The notes beneath the pieces were generated by a model that was not told the DNA's origin, ran no database searches, and was given only the letters and a program-made list of their open reading frames with translations. This document shows positions 26,754 through 35,751 of a stretch of DNA of 64,000 bases, piece after piece; position 1 is the first letter of the stretch; each line of letters starts with the position of its first letter. A program made the position numbers and the translations under genes. The DNA lies in assembly GCA_965222935.1 (NCBI GenBank), contig CBDCVA010000002.1, forward strand, positions 2,170,001 through 2,234,000. Reading direction: 5' to 3'. The DNA is from CBDCVA01 sp965222935 [NCBI: Candidatus Latescibacterota bacterium] (lineage in GTDB: Bacteria; Latescibacterota; CBDCVA01).

Positions 26754-27788
26754 ATGTCCGTGATCGAATCCAAACAGCTTCTGATGACCGTGCCGGGGTC
26801 GTGCGAGGTGCGGGAGGTGCCCTTGGAGCGTAGCGCCGACCAGGTGGTGCTCCGGATGCTCGCCTGCGTTCCGAGCTTGGGGACGACGATGTTCGTCTAT
26901 TCCGGTGGCCGGGGCGGGATTCCGCACGTCAGGAATGCGCCGTGGCAGCCGCGCAACGAGCCTGTGGCGCAGCAGTTCCAGCCGCGATCGGTCTCGGGTA
27001 CGGGCATCTGGGAGGTGATCGAGACGATCCCCGGCGGGCCACCGGTCGGCGCGTGGGTCCGCTACGGTGGCGCCATGAGCCACGCGGTCGCCAGGCCGCC
27101 GCTCCGAGCCGCGCCTTCGGACGTGCCTCCCGAGCGGTCCACGTGGCTGCATCAGGGCTCTGTGGCGCTCAACGCCGTCCGACGGGCGCGCATTGTCTTA
27201 GGGGACAGCGTGCTCGTCGTCGGGATGGGGGGCATCGGCCAGATCACGGCGCAGATGGCGCGGATGGCTGGCGCGCATCAGGTCATCGGGGCGGACGTGG
27301 CCCCGCGCAAGCTCGAAATTGCCCTTGAGACGGGCTGCGACGCCGTCGTCAATATGCGCGAATCCGACCTGGGGGAGGCGGTGAAGGCCCTCACCGACGG
27401 TCGCGGCGCGGACGAGGCCTTCGTCACCGTGCCCTTCGCGGAGGTGATGGACCCCGTCCAGGATGCTGCAGCGTTCATGGCCCGCATCATCGTGGTCGCA
27501 CTGTTCCGTAACGAGCACGATCACATCTCGCTCTCCGGCGATTTCCACTTCAAGCAACTGGAGATCATCTCGGTACAGACACGTTTCTGGCCGCCGGGGG
27601 ATATCAACCACACCCATCGGTGGAAGGTCGACGCGAACTATGCCTATATGGAGGAACTCCTGCGCAGGGAGTTGGTGAACGTGGATGCGTTGGTGACGCA
27701 TCGGTTCACCATCGACGAATCCGCCGAGCTCTTCCGCATCGCGACCGAATCGCCCGACGAGATGCTGGGCGCACTCATCACGCCATGA
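26754..27788 (+). CDS. medium-chain dehydrogenase/reductase (MDR, alcohol/threonine dehydrogenase-like)
   Basis: 344 residues. The cofactor-binding motif VVGMGGIGQITAQMARMAGA and the following acidic VIGADVA place it in the MDR superfamily. The N-terminal domain lacks the GHE glutamate and the structural-zinc four-cysteine cluster, so it may be a zinc-independent member. The start is ATG 26754 (MSVIESK) after GGAGAGG. It lies between a 2-hydroxyacid dehydrogenase and an unknown gene on one strand. Oxidation of a sugar alcohol or hydroxy acid is plausible. Confidence 0.8.
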   Translation: MSVIESKQLLMTVPGSCEVREVPLERSADQVVLRMLACVPSLGTTMFVYSGGRGGIPHVRNAPWQPRNEPVAQQFQPRSVSGTGIWEVIETIPGGPPVGAWVRYGGAMSHAVARPPLRAAPSDVPPERSTWLHQGSVALNAVRRARIVLGDSVLVVGMGGIGQITAQMARMAGAHQVIGADVAPRKLEIALETGCDAVVNMRESDLGEAVKALTDGRGADEAFVTVPFAEVMDPVQDAAAFMARIIVVALFRNEHDHISLSGDFHFKQLEIISVQTRFWPPGDINHTHRWKVDANYAYMEELLRRELVNVDALVTHRFTIDESAELFRIATESPDEMLGALITP

Positions 27789-27881
27789 GCCTGGGATGGC
27801 CGCCGCACGCTCCGGCGGCTTGCCTCCGCGCCGTCGTCGAGGGTGGGAGTGCGGCGCTCAAGGGTGTGCCCCGGAGTGCGT

Positions 27882-28604
27882 ATGCCTTCTGACCTCTCGC
27901 TCTTTGATCGCATCGGCGATACGTTGACGGCGGAGAGCGAGGCCGATCTCCGCGCCAAGCTCGATGAGATCGACCCCGGTCTCCCTCCCGGGTCAGGAGA
28001 GGATGCCTCCAACGACCGGAAGCGCTTCGCCCTGAGGCTCTATCTCTTCGCGCAGGCGCAGCACGGCCTCTTGCGGTTCCCGTTGACGATCACGAGATTG
28101 GAGATGCCGGATTTCCGCATCGAGCAGGCGGATGGCGCGGTCATCACGGTGCAGCACGGCGACGCCACGCCCGGCGCGTACCAAAGGCTGCTTTCTGAAC
28201 TGGAGGGACAGCGCCTCAAAACTGTGATGCGGGCGGCGTTGGGGGGCAAGCCGGTTCACTGGGACCGTTCCACCAATCTCCCCGATCTGACCAAACTCGT
28301 CGGGGCGGCCGTGCTCCGAGGGTTCGGGGTCCTGAACGCCGGGGGCTACGCCTTCGGAGACCGCAACGAGCTCATCGTGTATGCGGGCGCCGATCCGCCG
28401 ATCCCCGACCGCGATTATGAGGCTGCCCTGGTGGCGGCGCGGGAGAAGCTGGTCCCCGTTCTCGGGGGCTACGAGGCGGGCTTTGACGCCGTGTCCGCCA
28501 CTGTCGCATCGAGGACGCTGTACTACGACTTCCTGAACGGTCCGGGATTGATTTGGGCCAGATGGACCTGGCGGGAGGAAAAGGCGGAGGAAAGCGCCGC
28601 CTAG
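27882..28604 (+). CDS. hypothetical protein, 240 aa
   Basis: Not recognised. ATG 27882 (MPSDLS) follows CCGGAGTGCG. The product is soluble with no signal peptide. It has a helical start with acidic residues, a middle strand-rich part (DGAVITVQHGDATPGAY) and a C-terminal segment RTLYYDFLNGPGLIWARWTWREE rich in aromatics. It lies 66 bp upstream of the large PHP-type gene on the same strand, in codon use like its neighbours, so it is probably a genuine member of that transcript. No function proposed. Confidence 0.6.
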   Translation: MPSDLSLFDRIGDTLTAESEADLRAKLDEIDPGLPPGSGEDASNDRKRFALRLYLFAQAQHGLLRFPLTITRLEMPDFRIEQADGAVITVQHGDATPGAYQRLLSELEGQRLKTVMRAALGGKPVHWDRSTNLPDLTKLVGAAVLRGFGVLNAGGYAFGDRNELIVYAGADPPIPDRDYEAALVAAREKLVPVLGGYEAGFDAVSATVASRTLYYDFLNGPGLIWARWTWREEKAEESAA

Positions 28605-28670
28605 CGCCACGTCGCCCTCCGATCCATTCCCTATGATGAAGAGACCACACGGCGGAGGAGACTGACCACC

Positions 28671-31172
28671 ATGCAGGACTACGAACCGCTCGATCTCAGC
28701 GCGTTGTGCAACGCAGGCACGGAGCTTCTGGGCGAGGATGAGGCCCCCCCGAGGGGAAGCCAACTCCTTCGCGGCCTGCCGTTTCAGATCGGCCCCGGCG
28801 ATGCGGACGACGCGCCGTGCTACATCGGCTTCGGTGCCGGGCTAGGGGCCGATCCGCTCGTCGTGCCCATCGGACGGACGGCGCGCAGTATCGTTGTAGC
28901 GCACCGCCTCTTGGATTCGCCCATCGGCGAGGGCGGCCCCATCGCGTCGCACGTGGCGGATTACGTCTTCCGGCTGGAGGGCGGCGAGGAGGTCCGCGTA
29001 CCCGTGCGCGACCGCTTCGAGATCTCGGCCGTCCCGATCATGTGGGGCGCGCGCCCGTTCCTCGCCCTGACGGATCAGGAGGACGGTCTCATGCCGCGCG
29101 AGGAGGGACGGTGGGATGAAGCGGGTCGCCGCCAGACGGAGGTCGTGGTGGGCCTTCCTCGCGGCTATTTTCTATGGGCGTGGACCAACCCGGTGCCCGA
29201 GCGCCGCCTCGAATCGCTGGAGATCGTGCCCAAGGGCCCGCGCTTTCTGATCGCGGCCCTCACGCTCGGCCGCCTCGACGAGCATCCCTTCGTCCGTGCC
29301 GGCGCGCGCGAGACGAAGATCACGCTGCTCCAGCCCGAAGACGCGGAGAAGCCTTTCAATCTTGAGGTCGAAGTGGACCGAGGCGTCGCGACCTACCCGT
29401 ACGCGTTGCCCGAAAAGCCCGCCGAGGAGTTCCTCGGCGACGACTTCAAGGGTTGGGGGGAGGCGCAGAACCCCAAGAGCAGCCCGACGTACGCCGAGAT
29501 CGCTGCGATCCCTTCGGCGACGGTGACCGTGGTGCAGGACGGCGAGAAACTGGGCAGCGCGAAATGGGGCGAGCTCGAGGAGAAGGGGGTGGTCGAGGCC
29601 AACGACCGCGTGCGCCTGGAGATCGTCGACCGGGGACGCAACTGGGTCCATACCACGGTGATCGACGATGAGACGGGCCGGCCGGTGCCTTGCCGCATCC
29701 ATTTCCGTTCGCCCGACGGCGTGCCTTACGCACCTCACGGCCACCACGCCCACATCAATTCGAACAACGTTAGCTGGCACGCCGACGTTGGCGGGGACCT
29801 GCGGCTCGGGCAGATCACGTACGCTTACATCGACGGCACCTGTCAGGGCTGGCTGCCTCGGGGCGATGTTATCGTGGACGTCGCCCGAGGCTACGAGTAC
29901 GAGCCCTTGCGCACCAAAGCGACCGTCGAGCCGGGCCAGCGCGAGCTCGTGCTCCGGATCAAGCGTTGGTGCAACATGAACGAAGAGCGGTGGTTCAGCG
30001 GCGATAGCCACGTCCACTTTCTCTCGACCGTGGGCAGCCACACCGAAGCGCAGGGCGAGGACCTCAACGTCGTCAACCTGCTCCAGTCGCAGTGGGGGCA
30101 CCTGTTCACCAACACCGAAGAGTTCACGGGCGGACCCAGCGTCTCCCCCGATGGGCGCAGCATCGTTTACATCACCCAGGAGAACCGCCAGCACTTCCTG
30201 GGCCACCTGATCCTCTGGGGCGTCAAGCGGCCCATCATGCCCTGGTGCTCCGACGGCCCCGGCGAGGCCGAGCTTGGCGGGACCCTCGATATCACGATGT
30301 CCGACTGGGCGGACCAGTGCCACGCGCAGGGCGGGACGGTGATCATCCCGCACCTGCCGAACCCCAACGGCGAGCCCGCGGCGCTGATCGCTACGGGCCG
30401 CGCCGATGGCGCGGAGATGCTGCGCCAGGGGGCGTACGAGCACAACGAGTACTACCGCTACCTCAATTGCGGCTACCGCCTGCCGCTCGTCGGCGGCACC
30501 GACAAGATGTCGAGCGACACGGCCGTCGGTATCTACCGCACCTACGTCAACATCCCCGACGACGAGCCGTTCACCTACGAGACGTGGTGCAAAAACGTGG
30601 CGGCGGGGCGCACGTTCCACAGCGGCGGGCCCATCCTGCGCTTCACGGTCGACGGCCACATGCTCGGCGACACGGTCCGGGTCTCCGGGAACGGCGGGAC
30701 GGTCGAGGTAGAGGCTGCGGCGGAATCGATTCTGCCCATCCACACGCTCGAGGTCGTCCACAACGGCCGCGTGGTGGCTTCGACCGAGGAGAAAAACGGC
30801 GCGCGGAAGCTGCATCTGAGGGAATCGGTCCGGGTGGAAGGCCACTCGTGGCTAGCAGCTCGGGTGAGCGGACCGAACTACTTCGATTCCGTCCACCACC
30901 ACGATAGCTGGGTGCGCGGCATCTTCGCTCACACCTCACCCATCTATGTCGCGGCGGGCGGCGAGTGGCGGATGTTCGATCCCGAGGTCGCCACCTACAT
31001 GCTCACGCTCGTCGAGGGCAGCCTGGCCTACATCCGCGAGTTGAGCCCCAGGCGCCGCGCAGGCGGCGTCACCCACCACCACGGCGAGGACGATCACCTG
31101 GCGTACCTGGAGCGCCCGTTCCGCGAGGCGCTCGAAGCGATTCAGCGGCGGATGCGAGAGGAGAGGACGTAA
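28671..31172 (+). CDS. large CehA/McbA-type PHP-domain protein
   Basis: 833 residues without a signal peptide. The first ~330 residues are beta-rich and of unknown fold. A carboxypeptidase-regulatory-like segment (DETGRPVPCRIHFRSPDG) precedes a His-rich HGHHAHIN stretch. The PHP-like metallo-hydrolase region begins near residue 445 with GDSHVHF and continues with VIIPHLPNPN and GGTDKMS, candidate metal ligands of the CehA/McbA metal-dependent esterase group. The C-terminus has another HHHGEDDH cluster. The expected chemistry is phosphoester or carboxyester hydrolysis, unproven. GGAGGAGACTGACCACC precedes the ATG. Confidence 0.72.
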   Translation: MQDYEPLDLSALCNAGTELLGEDEAPPRGSQLLRGLPFQIGPGDADDAPCYIGFGAGLGADPLVVPIGRTARSIVVAHRLLDSPIGEGGPIASHVADYVFRLEGGEEVRVPVRDRFEISAVPIMWGARPFLALTDQEDGLMPREEGRWDEAGRRQTEVVVGLPRGYFLWAWTNPVPERRLESLEIVPKGPRFLIAALTLGRLDEHPFVRAGARETKITLLQPEDAEKPFNLEVEVDRGVATYPYALPEKPAEEFLGDDFKGWGEAQNPKSSPTYAEIAAIPSATVTVVQDGEKLGSAKWGELEEKGVVEANDRVRLEIVDRGRNWVHTTVIDDETGRPVPCRIHFRSPDGVPYAPHGHHAHINSNNVSWHADVGGDLRLGQITYAYIDGTCQGWLPRGDVIVDVARGYEYEPLRTKATVEPGQRELVLRIKRWCNMNEERWFSGDSHVHFLSTVGSHTEAQGEDLNVVNLLQSQWGHLFTNTEEFTGGPSVSPDGRSIVYITQENRQHFLGHLILWGVKRPIMPWCSDGPGEAELGGTLDITMSDWADQCHAQGGTVIIPHLPNPNGEPAALIATGRADGAEMLRQGAYEHNEYYRYLNCGYRLPLVGGTDKMSSDTAVGIYRTYVNIPDDEPFTYETWCKNVAAGRTFHSGGPILRFTVDGHMLGDTVRVSGNGGTVEVEAAAESILPIHTLEVVHNGRVVASTEEKNGARKLHLRESVRVEGHSWLAARVSGPNYFDSVHHHDSWVRGIFAHTSPIYVAAGGEWRMFDPEVATYMLTLVEGSLAYIRELSPRRRAGGVTHHHGEDDHLAYLERPFREALEAIQRRMREERT

Positions 31173-31208
31173 CCCCGCTGGCTGACGGGATTCCCTCTTT
31201 TGCTCCCT

Positions 31209-31283
31209 CCTCGCCGGCGGGTGGGATTTCCTCTTTTACCCCCTCCCTGCTTGCGGGGAGGGGGGCAGGGGGGTGGGGTTTCC
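31209..31283 (+). repeat. dispersed GC-rich palindromic repeat, copy a
   Basis: Copy of a family seen five times in the window. It contains CCTCTTTTACCCCCTCCC, a small loop, GCGGGGAGGGGG, then a G-rich tail ending GTGGGGTTTCC. The arms are self-complementary, so the RNA or DNA could fold. The left extension, CCTCGCCGGCGGGTGGGATTT, is shared in reverse complement with copy d (49331-49404). It lies between convergent genes: the PHP-type gene stop is at 31172 and the PhyH stop at 31294. Confidence 0.75.
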
Positions 31284-31293
31284 CCGCTGGCGG

Positions 31294-32085
31294 TTAAAGA
31301 GCCTCGCTCAGCGCGCGAATGCCCGGCCAGTCCCGCCACATGTCCTTCGGGGGCGGGCCGTCCGTTTCCCCGATGTCCTTCTTGGCGAAGTCGTAGAGCA
31401 CGGCTTGCCTGATCTGTCTCGATCGGTTGTGCCCGACCGAATGCCCGAGGCGGTGATGCCAGAAGACGATGTCGCCCGCGGCCCCGTGGCAGTCCACGTA
31501 TGGATGCGGGTCGACGCGGGCGTGGATTTCGTCGTACCGTTCGACTCGCTCGTGGCTGTACTGCTTCCGAAAGGCGCGGAAGAACGTCGCGTGGCTTCGG
31601 GGCCAGACGGTGAAACCGCCCCCTCTTGGCGGCACGTCGTCGATGTACCCGACAACGCCCAGGTGGAAGGCATGCCCGTCCACATGGCAGGACATCGCCT
31701 TTTCGGGGGCTTCGCCTTCGGGCAGGATGCAGTAGATGCCCCGAATGCCTTCGGGCCTCACCACTCTCCTCTCGCCTAAGAGTTGCTCGGTCATGCCCCA
31801 GACGGAGGGGTCGGTCGCGAGCAGCCGCCTCATCCAGGGTTCGCCCCCGGGCTCGCGGAACTTCCATCCGTACCCGTGCCTGTGCGAGCTCGTGTCCCCG
31901 CACTCGTCTTCCCTCTTGAACGGGCCCACCCAGCTATCGGGGTCGTCGCGAACCAGGCAAGGCGGGGCCCCTTGCCACAATCGCTCTCTGGCGCGCTCCA
32001 TCAGGTGCGGATCGAGCACGCCGCGCTTGATGATGTAGCCTTCCCGCGCGAAGAACCTGATCTCGTCGTCGGAGAGCCTGATCAC
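31294..32085 (-). CDS. phytanoyl-CoA dioxygenase (PhyH) family protein
   Basis: 263-residue Fe(II)/2-oxoglutarate oxygenase fold. The canonical HxD is in SCHVDGHAFH, with VWPRSH about 32 residues later in place of the usual PGSH. The distal region FWHHRLGHSVGHNRSRQ supplies the third histidine and the 2-oxoglutarate arginine. ATG 32085 follows GGAAAGGCACCCGGTG, a weak-to-moderate ribosome site. It lies 77 bp downstream of the canonical mannonate dehydratase gene on the same strand. Confidence 0.87.
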   Translation of the reverse strand: MIRLSDDEIRFFAREGYIIKRGVLDPHLMERARERLWQGAPPCLVRDDPDSWVGPFKREDECGDTSSHRHGYGWKFREPGGEPWMRRLLATDPSVWGMTEQLLGERRVVRPEGIRGIYCILPEGEAPEKAMSCHVDGHAFHLGVVGYIDDVPPRGGGFTVWPRSHATFFRAFRKQYSHERVERYDEIHARVDPHPYVDCHGAAGDIVFWHHRLGHSVGHNRSRQIRQAVLYDFAKKDIGETDGPPPKDMWRDWPGIRALSEAL

Positions 32086-32162
32086 CGGGTGCCTTTCCTC
32101 GGTGGCCGTCGGGTGGCGGCGGTTCTGCCCCGCGTGCCGCCTTGAGCTCGGCGGAGAGGCTG

Positions 32163-33131
32163 CTAGGCCTCGACCATCTGCATCAGGGCCCGCATGTAGC
32201 CGACCGCGTAGGCGCGCCCGCGATGACCGTAATGCGAGTCGCCGGCGATGTGCGGCGTGTGGTCGGGGCGCATCACGCCGTCGAAGCCGACCTCGTGGTA
32301 GGCTTTCATCGCCTCGAACATGTCCACATCGCCCTCGTCGATGAAGACCTCGTCGAAAACGGGGTAGGTTCCTCGGACGTTGCGGAAGTGGACGTAGACG
32401 ATCTTGTTCCGTGCACCGAAGGTGCGGATGGCGTCGACCACCTTCGGACCCACCATCTCGGCGAACGTGCCCTGGCAGAATTCGATGCCGTTGTAATCAC
32501 TGGGGACCAGGTCGACCATCCGCTCGAAGGCGTCTAAGTTGGTCAGGATGCGCGCCGTGCCGTGGAGATCCGGGGCCGGCGGATCGTCGGGATGGCAGGC
32601 GAGGCGGATTTTGACCTCCTCGGCGACGGGGACGACGCGCTTGAGGAAGTACTCCATGTTTTCCCACAGTTGCCCGGCGGTGATCGGTGCGAGCGGGTGG
32701 GGCGCCGCGTCGGGTACATGGGAAAGGTCAAAACTCTTGATGCCCGCATCGCCGCGTCCGCCGCCCTTGTCGTAGGAGCGCCAGTGACCCGCCACGCCCG
32801 CTAAGAGCCAGTTGTGCCCGGCGAATTCGCAGCCGGCCCGGCTCAGGTTGCGCAGCGTCTCGCAGTACGCGTCGATGCAGCGGTCGCGCTCGGGCGTCCC
32901 CGCGATGATGGGCTCCCAATGCTCGCGTTCTCTGATGTTCTCGATGCCGGCGAAGCCTAGATCGTGCTTCGCGCACGCGTCGCGGATGCGCTCCAGGCTA
33001 TCGATTTCCACGCCGCCGCCCGGCCCCGTCGATTTGCCGTGGACGATGATGTGGCTGATGCTGAGTTGCTGCGCGTACGCGAGCGTCTCGTCGGCGACGA
33101 GGCCCTCTCCGATTCCCAGTCCGATGTGCAT
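32163..33131 (-). CDS. uxuA: mannonate dehydratase
   Basis: 322 residues. Predicted to convert D-mannonate to 2-keto-3-deoxygluconate with Mn(II) or Fe(II). It keeps the canonical motifs lost in part by the other four homologues here: LACHPDDPP, EFCQGTF, VYVHFRNVRG, EGDVDMFEAM and MRPDH. The start is ATG 33131 (MHIGLG) behind AGGTGGAG; the frame upstream overlaps the phosphatase gene and is not family-like. It is shorter than Escherichia coli UxuA but typical of the compact bacterial subfamily. It sits between a protein-phosphatase-like gene and a PhyH gene. Confidence 0.85.
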   Translation of the reverse strand: MHIGLGIGEGLVADETLAYAQQLSISHIIVHGKSTGPGGGVEIDSLERIRDACAKHDLGFAGIENIREREHWEPIIAGTPERDRCIDAYCETLRNLSRAGCEFAGHNWLLAGVAGHWRSYDKGGGRGDAGIKSFDLSHVPDAAPHPLAPITAGQLWENMEYFLKRVVPVAEEVKIRLACHPDDPPAPDLHGTARILTNLDAFERMVDLVPSDYNGIEFCQGTFAEMVGPKVVDAIRTFGARNKIVYVHFRNVRGTYPVFDEVFIDEGDVDMFEAMKAYHEVGFDGVMRPDHTPHIAGDSHYGHRGRAYAVGYMRALMQMVEA

Positions 33132-33151
33132 GGCTCCACCTCTCTGCTCAA

Positions 33152-33847
33152 CTAGACTCCCGTCTCTTCTAAGAGATTCCGTCTGACGGCCGCAAGCGTC
33201 GAAGGGGCGATGCGGCTCCGCTCGGTGAGAAACGCCTCGATCCCCCCGCAGCCCTCGATCTCCTCGACCACCGCCTTGATCCAGCCCTCCTCCAGCCACC
33301 ACTCGGGGTTCAGTTCGCCCGTCAGGCAGTAGTCCGCGTAAAGGGTCCCATCGTCTACGCCCAGCCCTCTCAGGACGATCGCCGCGAGGATGCCCGTCCG
33401 GTCCTTGCCGGAGGCGCAGTGGAAGACCAGGGGCAGATGCCGCGTGTCGGCGAGCAGCGAGAAGAAGGCCCGGAAGAGGTCGATGTTGTCGTGGAGGAAG
33501 TTGCGGTACATCTGATGCACATCACCGTTGCCGGGGTCGCCGCTGAGATCCCACGGCAGGTGGACCATCCCGGTGTTGGACGAGACGGCCTCCACATCGG
33601 AGAGGAGTTCCACGAAGCCGGTCTCCCTCAAGTCGACGACCGTCCGGATGCCAAGCCCCAGGAAGGTACTCACCCCCGCCTCGGTGAGGCGATCCAGGGA
33701 ATCGCTGCGAAACAGGGTCCGCCACGCGAGCCGCCTTCCGCCGGTGCCGACGTACCCCCCCAGGTCGCGGAAATTCGTCGTCCCTTCGGGATTGATGACG
33801 CGCTGGGGGACGGTCTCTCTAGCGGATTCGGCCACATCTACCTCCAT
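33152..33847 (-). CDS. tyrosine/serine protein phosphatase-like protein (Y_phosphatase3 type)
   Basis: 231 residues. Cysteine-dependent phosphatase with the P-loop HCASGKDRTG (nucleophile Cys, catalytic Arg). The N-terminal TTNFRDLGGY motif is typical of the bacterial MptpB-like family, which dephosphorylates phospho-Tyr/Ser/Thr or phosphoinositides. No signal peptide. It lies 20 bp upstream of uxuA on the same strand, so it may instead be a sugar-phosphate or metabolite phosphatase in that operon. ATG 33847 has GGAGGTAG-like sequence nearby. Confidence 0.87.
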   Translation of the reverse strand: MEVDVAESARETVPQRVINPEGTTNFRDLGGYVGTGGRRLAWRTLFRSDSLDRLTEAGVSTFLGLGIRTVVDLRETGFVELLSDVEAVSSNTGMVHLPWDLSGDPGNGDVHQMYRNFLHDNIDLFRAFFSLLADTRHLPLVFHCASGKDRTGILAAIVLRGLGVDDGTLYADYCLTGELNPEWWLEEGWIKAVVEEIEGCGGIEAFLTERSRIAPSTLAAVRRNLLEETGV

Positions 33848-34057
33848 GAGCTCCGGATGAACGCGCTTTCAGCCGCCCCAGGGTGCGTTCGACGACCCGA
33901 CGTCGCGCCGGATGGGCCCCCTCGACGCGCCGAACCGTGGGCAACGCTTTGACTTCGTGTTGCGTCCTGGCCATCCGCGGCTCCCCTGATAGCGGCATCC
34001 ATAGAGCAATATCGTTCTTGCGGACCTTAAAGAACAATCCTTTTGAGATGGGTTCTT

Positions 34058-34429
34058 GGCCGCTTCCAGGGCCCCTTCCGGTCCGCACCTGCATGGAACG
34101 CCGGCGCTGGCCGGATGGCGTATGGTGTCCCCACTGTGGGGAGCCGAAGCGGATCGGGGTCTCGCAAGGGCGGTTACTACCACTGTAACGCCTGCATGAC
34201 GGTATTTACTGTCCACACGAACAGCATCGAGAGCGTCTGGGCCGTGTTGAAGCGTGGATTGCGAGGTGTCTATCACCACGCCAGCCACAAACACTTGGGC
34301 CGTTACGTGGACGAGTTCGCCTTCCGTCTCAACCAGGGAGCCTGCGAGCGGCACATGATGGATCGCATCGAGTCCATGCTGGCCGTTGGTATCGGGAAGC
34401 GATTGACGTATGCCGGATTAATGAGTTAG
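34058..34429 (+). pseudogene. IS1595/ISXO2-type transposase relic, frameshifted and internally deleted
   Basis: The start encodes a zinc-ribbon entry, RRWPDGVWCPHCGEPKRIG, in one frame; the second half of the ribbon, GGYYHCNACMTVFTV, continues in another, so there is a frameshift near 34145. The sequence then jumps directly to the C-terminal transposase segment NSIESVWAVLKRGLRG...NQG. The whole central catalytic region (normally about 150 residues) is missing. Terminal inverted repeats were not found. The relic marks a transposition-prone zone just before hicBA and the SDR duplication. Confidence 0.8.
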
Positions 34430-34474
34430 GCTGTCTGAGGATAGATATATGGCGACGGAATAGGGAAGCGGTTC

Positions 34475-34720
34475 TTAAATCTTCCCCTCCTTCAAGAGAA
34501 TCCGCACATCATCAAGACTTAAACGAAGCCGACGAAGCAAAGCCCGGCGAATCCCCTTATGGAAATTCTTGTTCCGGGGAATCACAAGCACTTTGTGCGG
34601 AGACGGGATATCATCATTCCTGTAAATAGCATGGCTCCCCTTGAACCGCTTGAACTTATATCCCTGCCTCAAAGCCAGCTTTACATACTGCTCCCACGAT
34701 AGATCAGGCAGATGAGGCAT
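34475..34720 (-). CDS. hicA: HicA-family mRNA interferase toxin (type II TA)
   Basis: 81 residues, the usual HicA size. It carries the double-stranded-RNA-binding-like fold pattern with conserved FKGSHAIYRN; the histidine is the family's catalytic residue. The basic C-terminal part also fits. It lies 23 bp downstream of the hicB gene on the same strand. Here the antitoxin gene comes first, the reverse of the classic hicA-hicB order but seen in other loci. The pair sits beside transposase debris and a duplicated segment, fitting a mobile or stabilising module. Confidence 0.85.
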   Translation of the reverse strand: MPHLPDLSWEQYVKLALRQGYKFKRFKGSHAIYRNDDIPSPHKVLVIPRNKNFHKGIRRALLRRLRLSLDDVRILLKEGKI

Positions 34721-34743
34721 AATTCATGGTCCACTCACCAAGG

Positions 34744-35010
34744 TCAATCTGTCGAAGATTCCAGCCACTCGTTTTCTGCTACTCCGTTCTCGAAAGAGAA
34801 TTCCCGCGACGCTCGTTCTTCCAAGGTTCTATGCAGTTCGGCCATTCCATTACCCTCATCGACCACTTCCAAGTACCCCAAGATTGCCTCCTTAAGACTT
34901 TCCTCGGCATCCTCTCGTGTATCTCCACAGGTATATATTCCTAATGCGGGACAGGATGCCATCCAGGCTTCCTCGTCCGGCTCGAAGAAACCCGTGACCC
35001 GGATTTTCAT
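34744..35010 (-). CDS. hicB: HicB-family antitoxin
   Basis: 88 residues with the HicB partial RNase H-like fold: an N-terminal EEAWMASCPALGIYTCGDTREDAEESLKEA-type pattern, in which CPALG and the GDT-x-x-A helix start are characteristic. No obvious C-terminal ribbon-helix-helix DNA-binding domain is present, so autoregulation would need the complex or another factor. It neutralises the HicA toxin encoded 23 bp downstream. ATG 35010 has AAGGAGAAGGCC upstream. Confidence 0.85.
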   Translation of the reverse strand: MKIRVTGFFEPDEEAWMASCPALGIYTCGDTREDAEESLKEAILGYLEVVDEGNGMAELHRTLEERASREFSFENGVAENEWLESSTD

Positions 35011-35094
35011 GGCCTTCTCCTTGGCGCAGACGGCACGCCCCTTAATGGATGGTTCTGTCTCTCCAACTCATCGTGCCGACACTTGAAAGATAGA

Positions 35095-35123
35095 AGTATA
35101 GGACGAAATATCCAAGAATGGAA
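35095..35123 (-). promoter_or_regulatory. promoter candidate for hicBA
   Basis: On the minus strand a perfect-looking -10, TATACT (35100-35095), is preceded 17 bp away by TTCCAT (35123-35118), a weak -35. It lies about 85 bp upstream of the hicB start. By-eye prediction. Confidence 0.4.
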
Positions 35124-35251
35124 CGCCTTCCCGAGGCTGGATGATCCTTCGGAAAGGCGCGCTCTGACGGCAACCGGCGTTGACTTGAGGGAAGGGTCCT
35201 CTCGCTAGTTAATGACAATGGTCCGTAGAATATCGCCTATCCTGATTAGGC

Positions 35252-35516
35252 CCCCGAAGTCAGTGTCGATAATGTAGCACTGACGGGACGGGCGGCGCGC
35301 CGTATCTTGTGCGCAGTTCGAGAGTCGGGGCCGTCCGGGGGCCTCGGGGGTTGCGATGGCGTTGGAAAGGCGCGCTTGCGGCGCGGAGGATGGGAGGAGA
35401 TCGGGCGGTGTCAGCCGAACCGACGGTTCAACAGTTGTTCGACCTGACCGGAAAGGTGGCGCTGGTCACCGGCGGCACGGGGCATCTGGGATCGGCGATG
35501 TCGCGTCCGCAGGCGA
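35252..35516 (+). repeat. direct repeat copy 1: truncated duplicate of the SDR gene start and its upstream region
   Basis: About 265 bp nearly identical (about 7 differences in 240 bp) to 36754-37018, offset by 1502 bp. It contains the leader, the GGGAGGAGA ribosome site and the first ~30 codons of the short-chain dehydrogenase (…DLTGKVALVTGGTGHLGSAMSR). It then breaks off into unrelated DNA, so this copy is a 5' gene fragment without a functional product. Confidence 0.85.
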
Positions 35517-35723
35517 GAGTCGGGCAACGATTGATTCCAGGTCGGCAACTCTCCTTTCCAGATCGCCCCTATCGTGCATGGCGAGAAGCAACTTGCAGGC
35601 CTCCAGGTTAAGACCGGATGGCCGATCCCGCCCAAAGGGATCAGTTTGACTTGTCTCTGTTTCTATATGCCTCTTAAGCGCTTTACGCACTAGCTCACGA
35701 TCTTCGTCTCTCTGCTTGCTCAT
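35466..35723 (-). CDS. small hypothetical protein, probably 3'-truncated at the repeat junction
   Basis: 85-residue frame. The first ~70 residues are charged and helical, with a coiled-coil-like segment (RGDLERRVADLESIVARL). The last ~15 residues are antisense SDR-repeat sequence, so the native C-terminus was probably lost at the duplication breakpoint near 35517. It lies 28 bp downstream of the membrane protein gene at 36429 on the same strand, within the segment bounded by the direct repeats. Family not recognised; lower GC than the neighbourhood. Confidence 0.5.
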   Translation of the reverse strand: MSKQRDEDRELVRKALKRHIETETSQTDPFGRDRPSGLNLEACKLLLAMHDRGDLERRVADLESIVARLSPADATSPIPDAPCRR

Positions 35724-35751
35724 CGCTGCTTCCCCTCGCGCTAGAACCGGC

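Noticed and set aside
29172-30845. Minus-strand open frame of 557 codons inside the PHP-type gene
   Set aside because: The plus strand has coherent PHP motifs (GDSHVHF and others). The reverse frame is long only because of high GC at third positions and lacks recognisable motifs or a credible ribosome site.
33819-34094. Possible second transposase fragment on the minus strand (RRRVVERTLGRLKAR resembles IS5-type C-termini)
   Set aside because: Too short and only loosely similar; it may be remnant DNA, but I could not support a family call.
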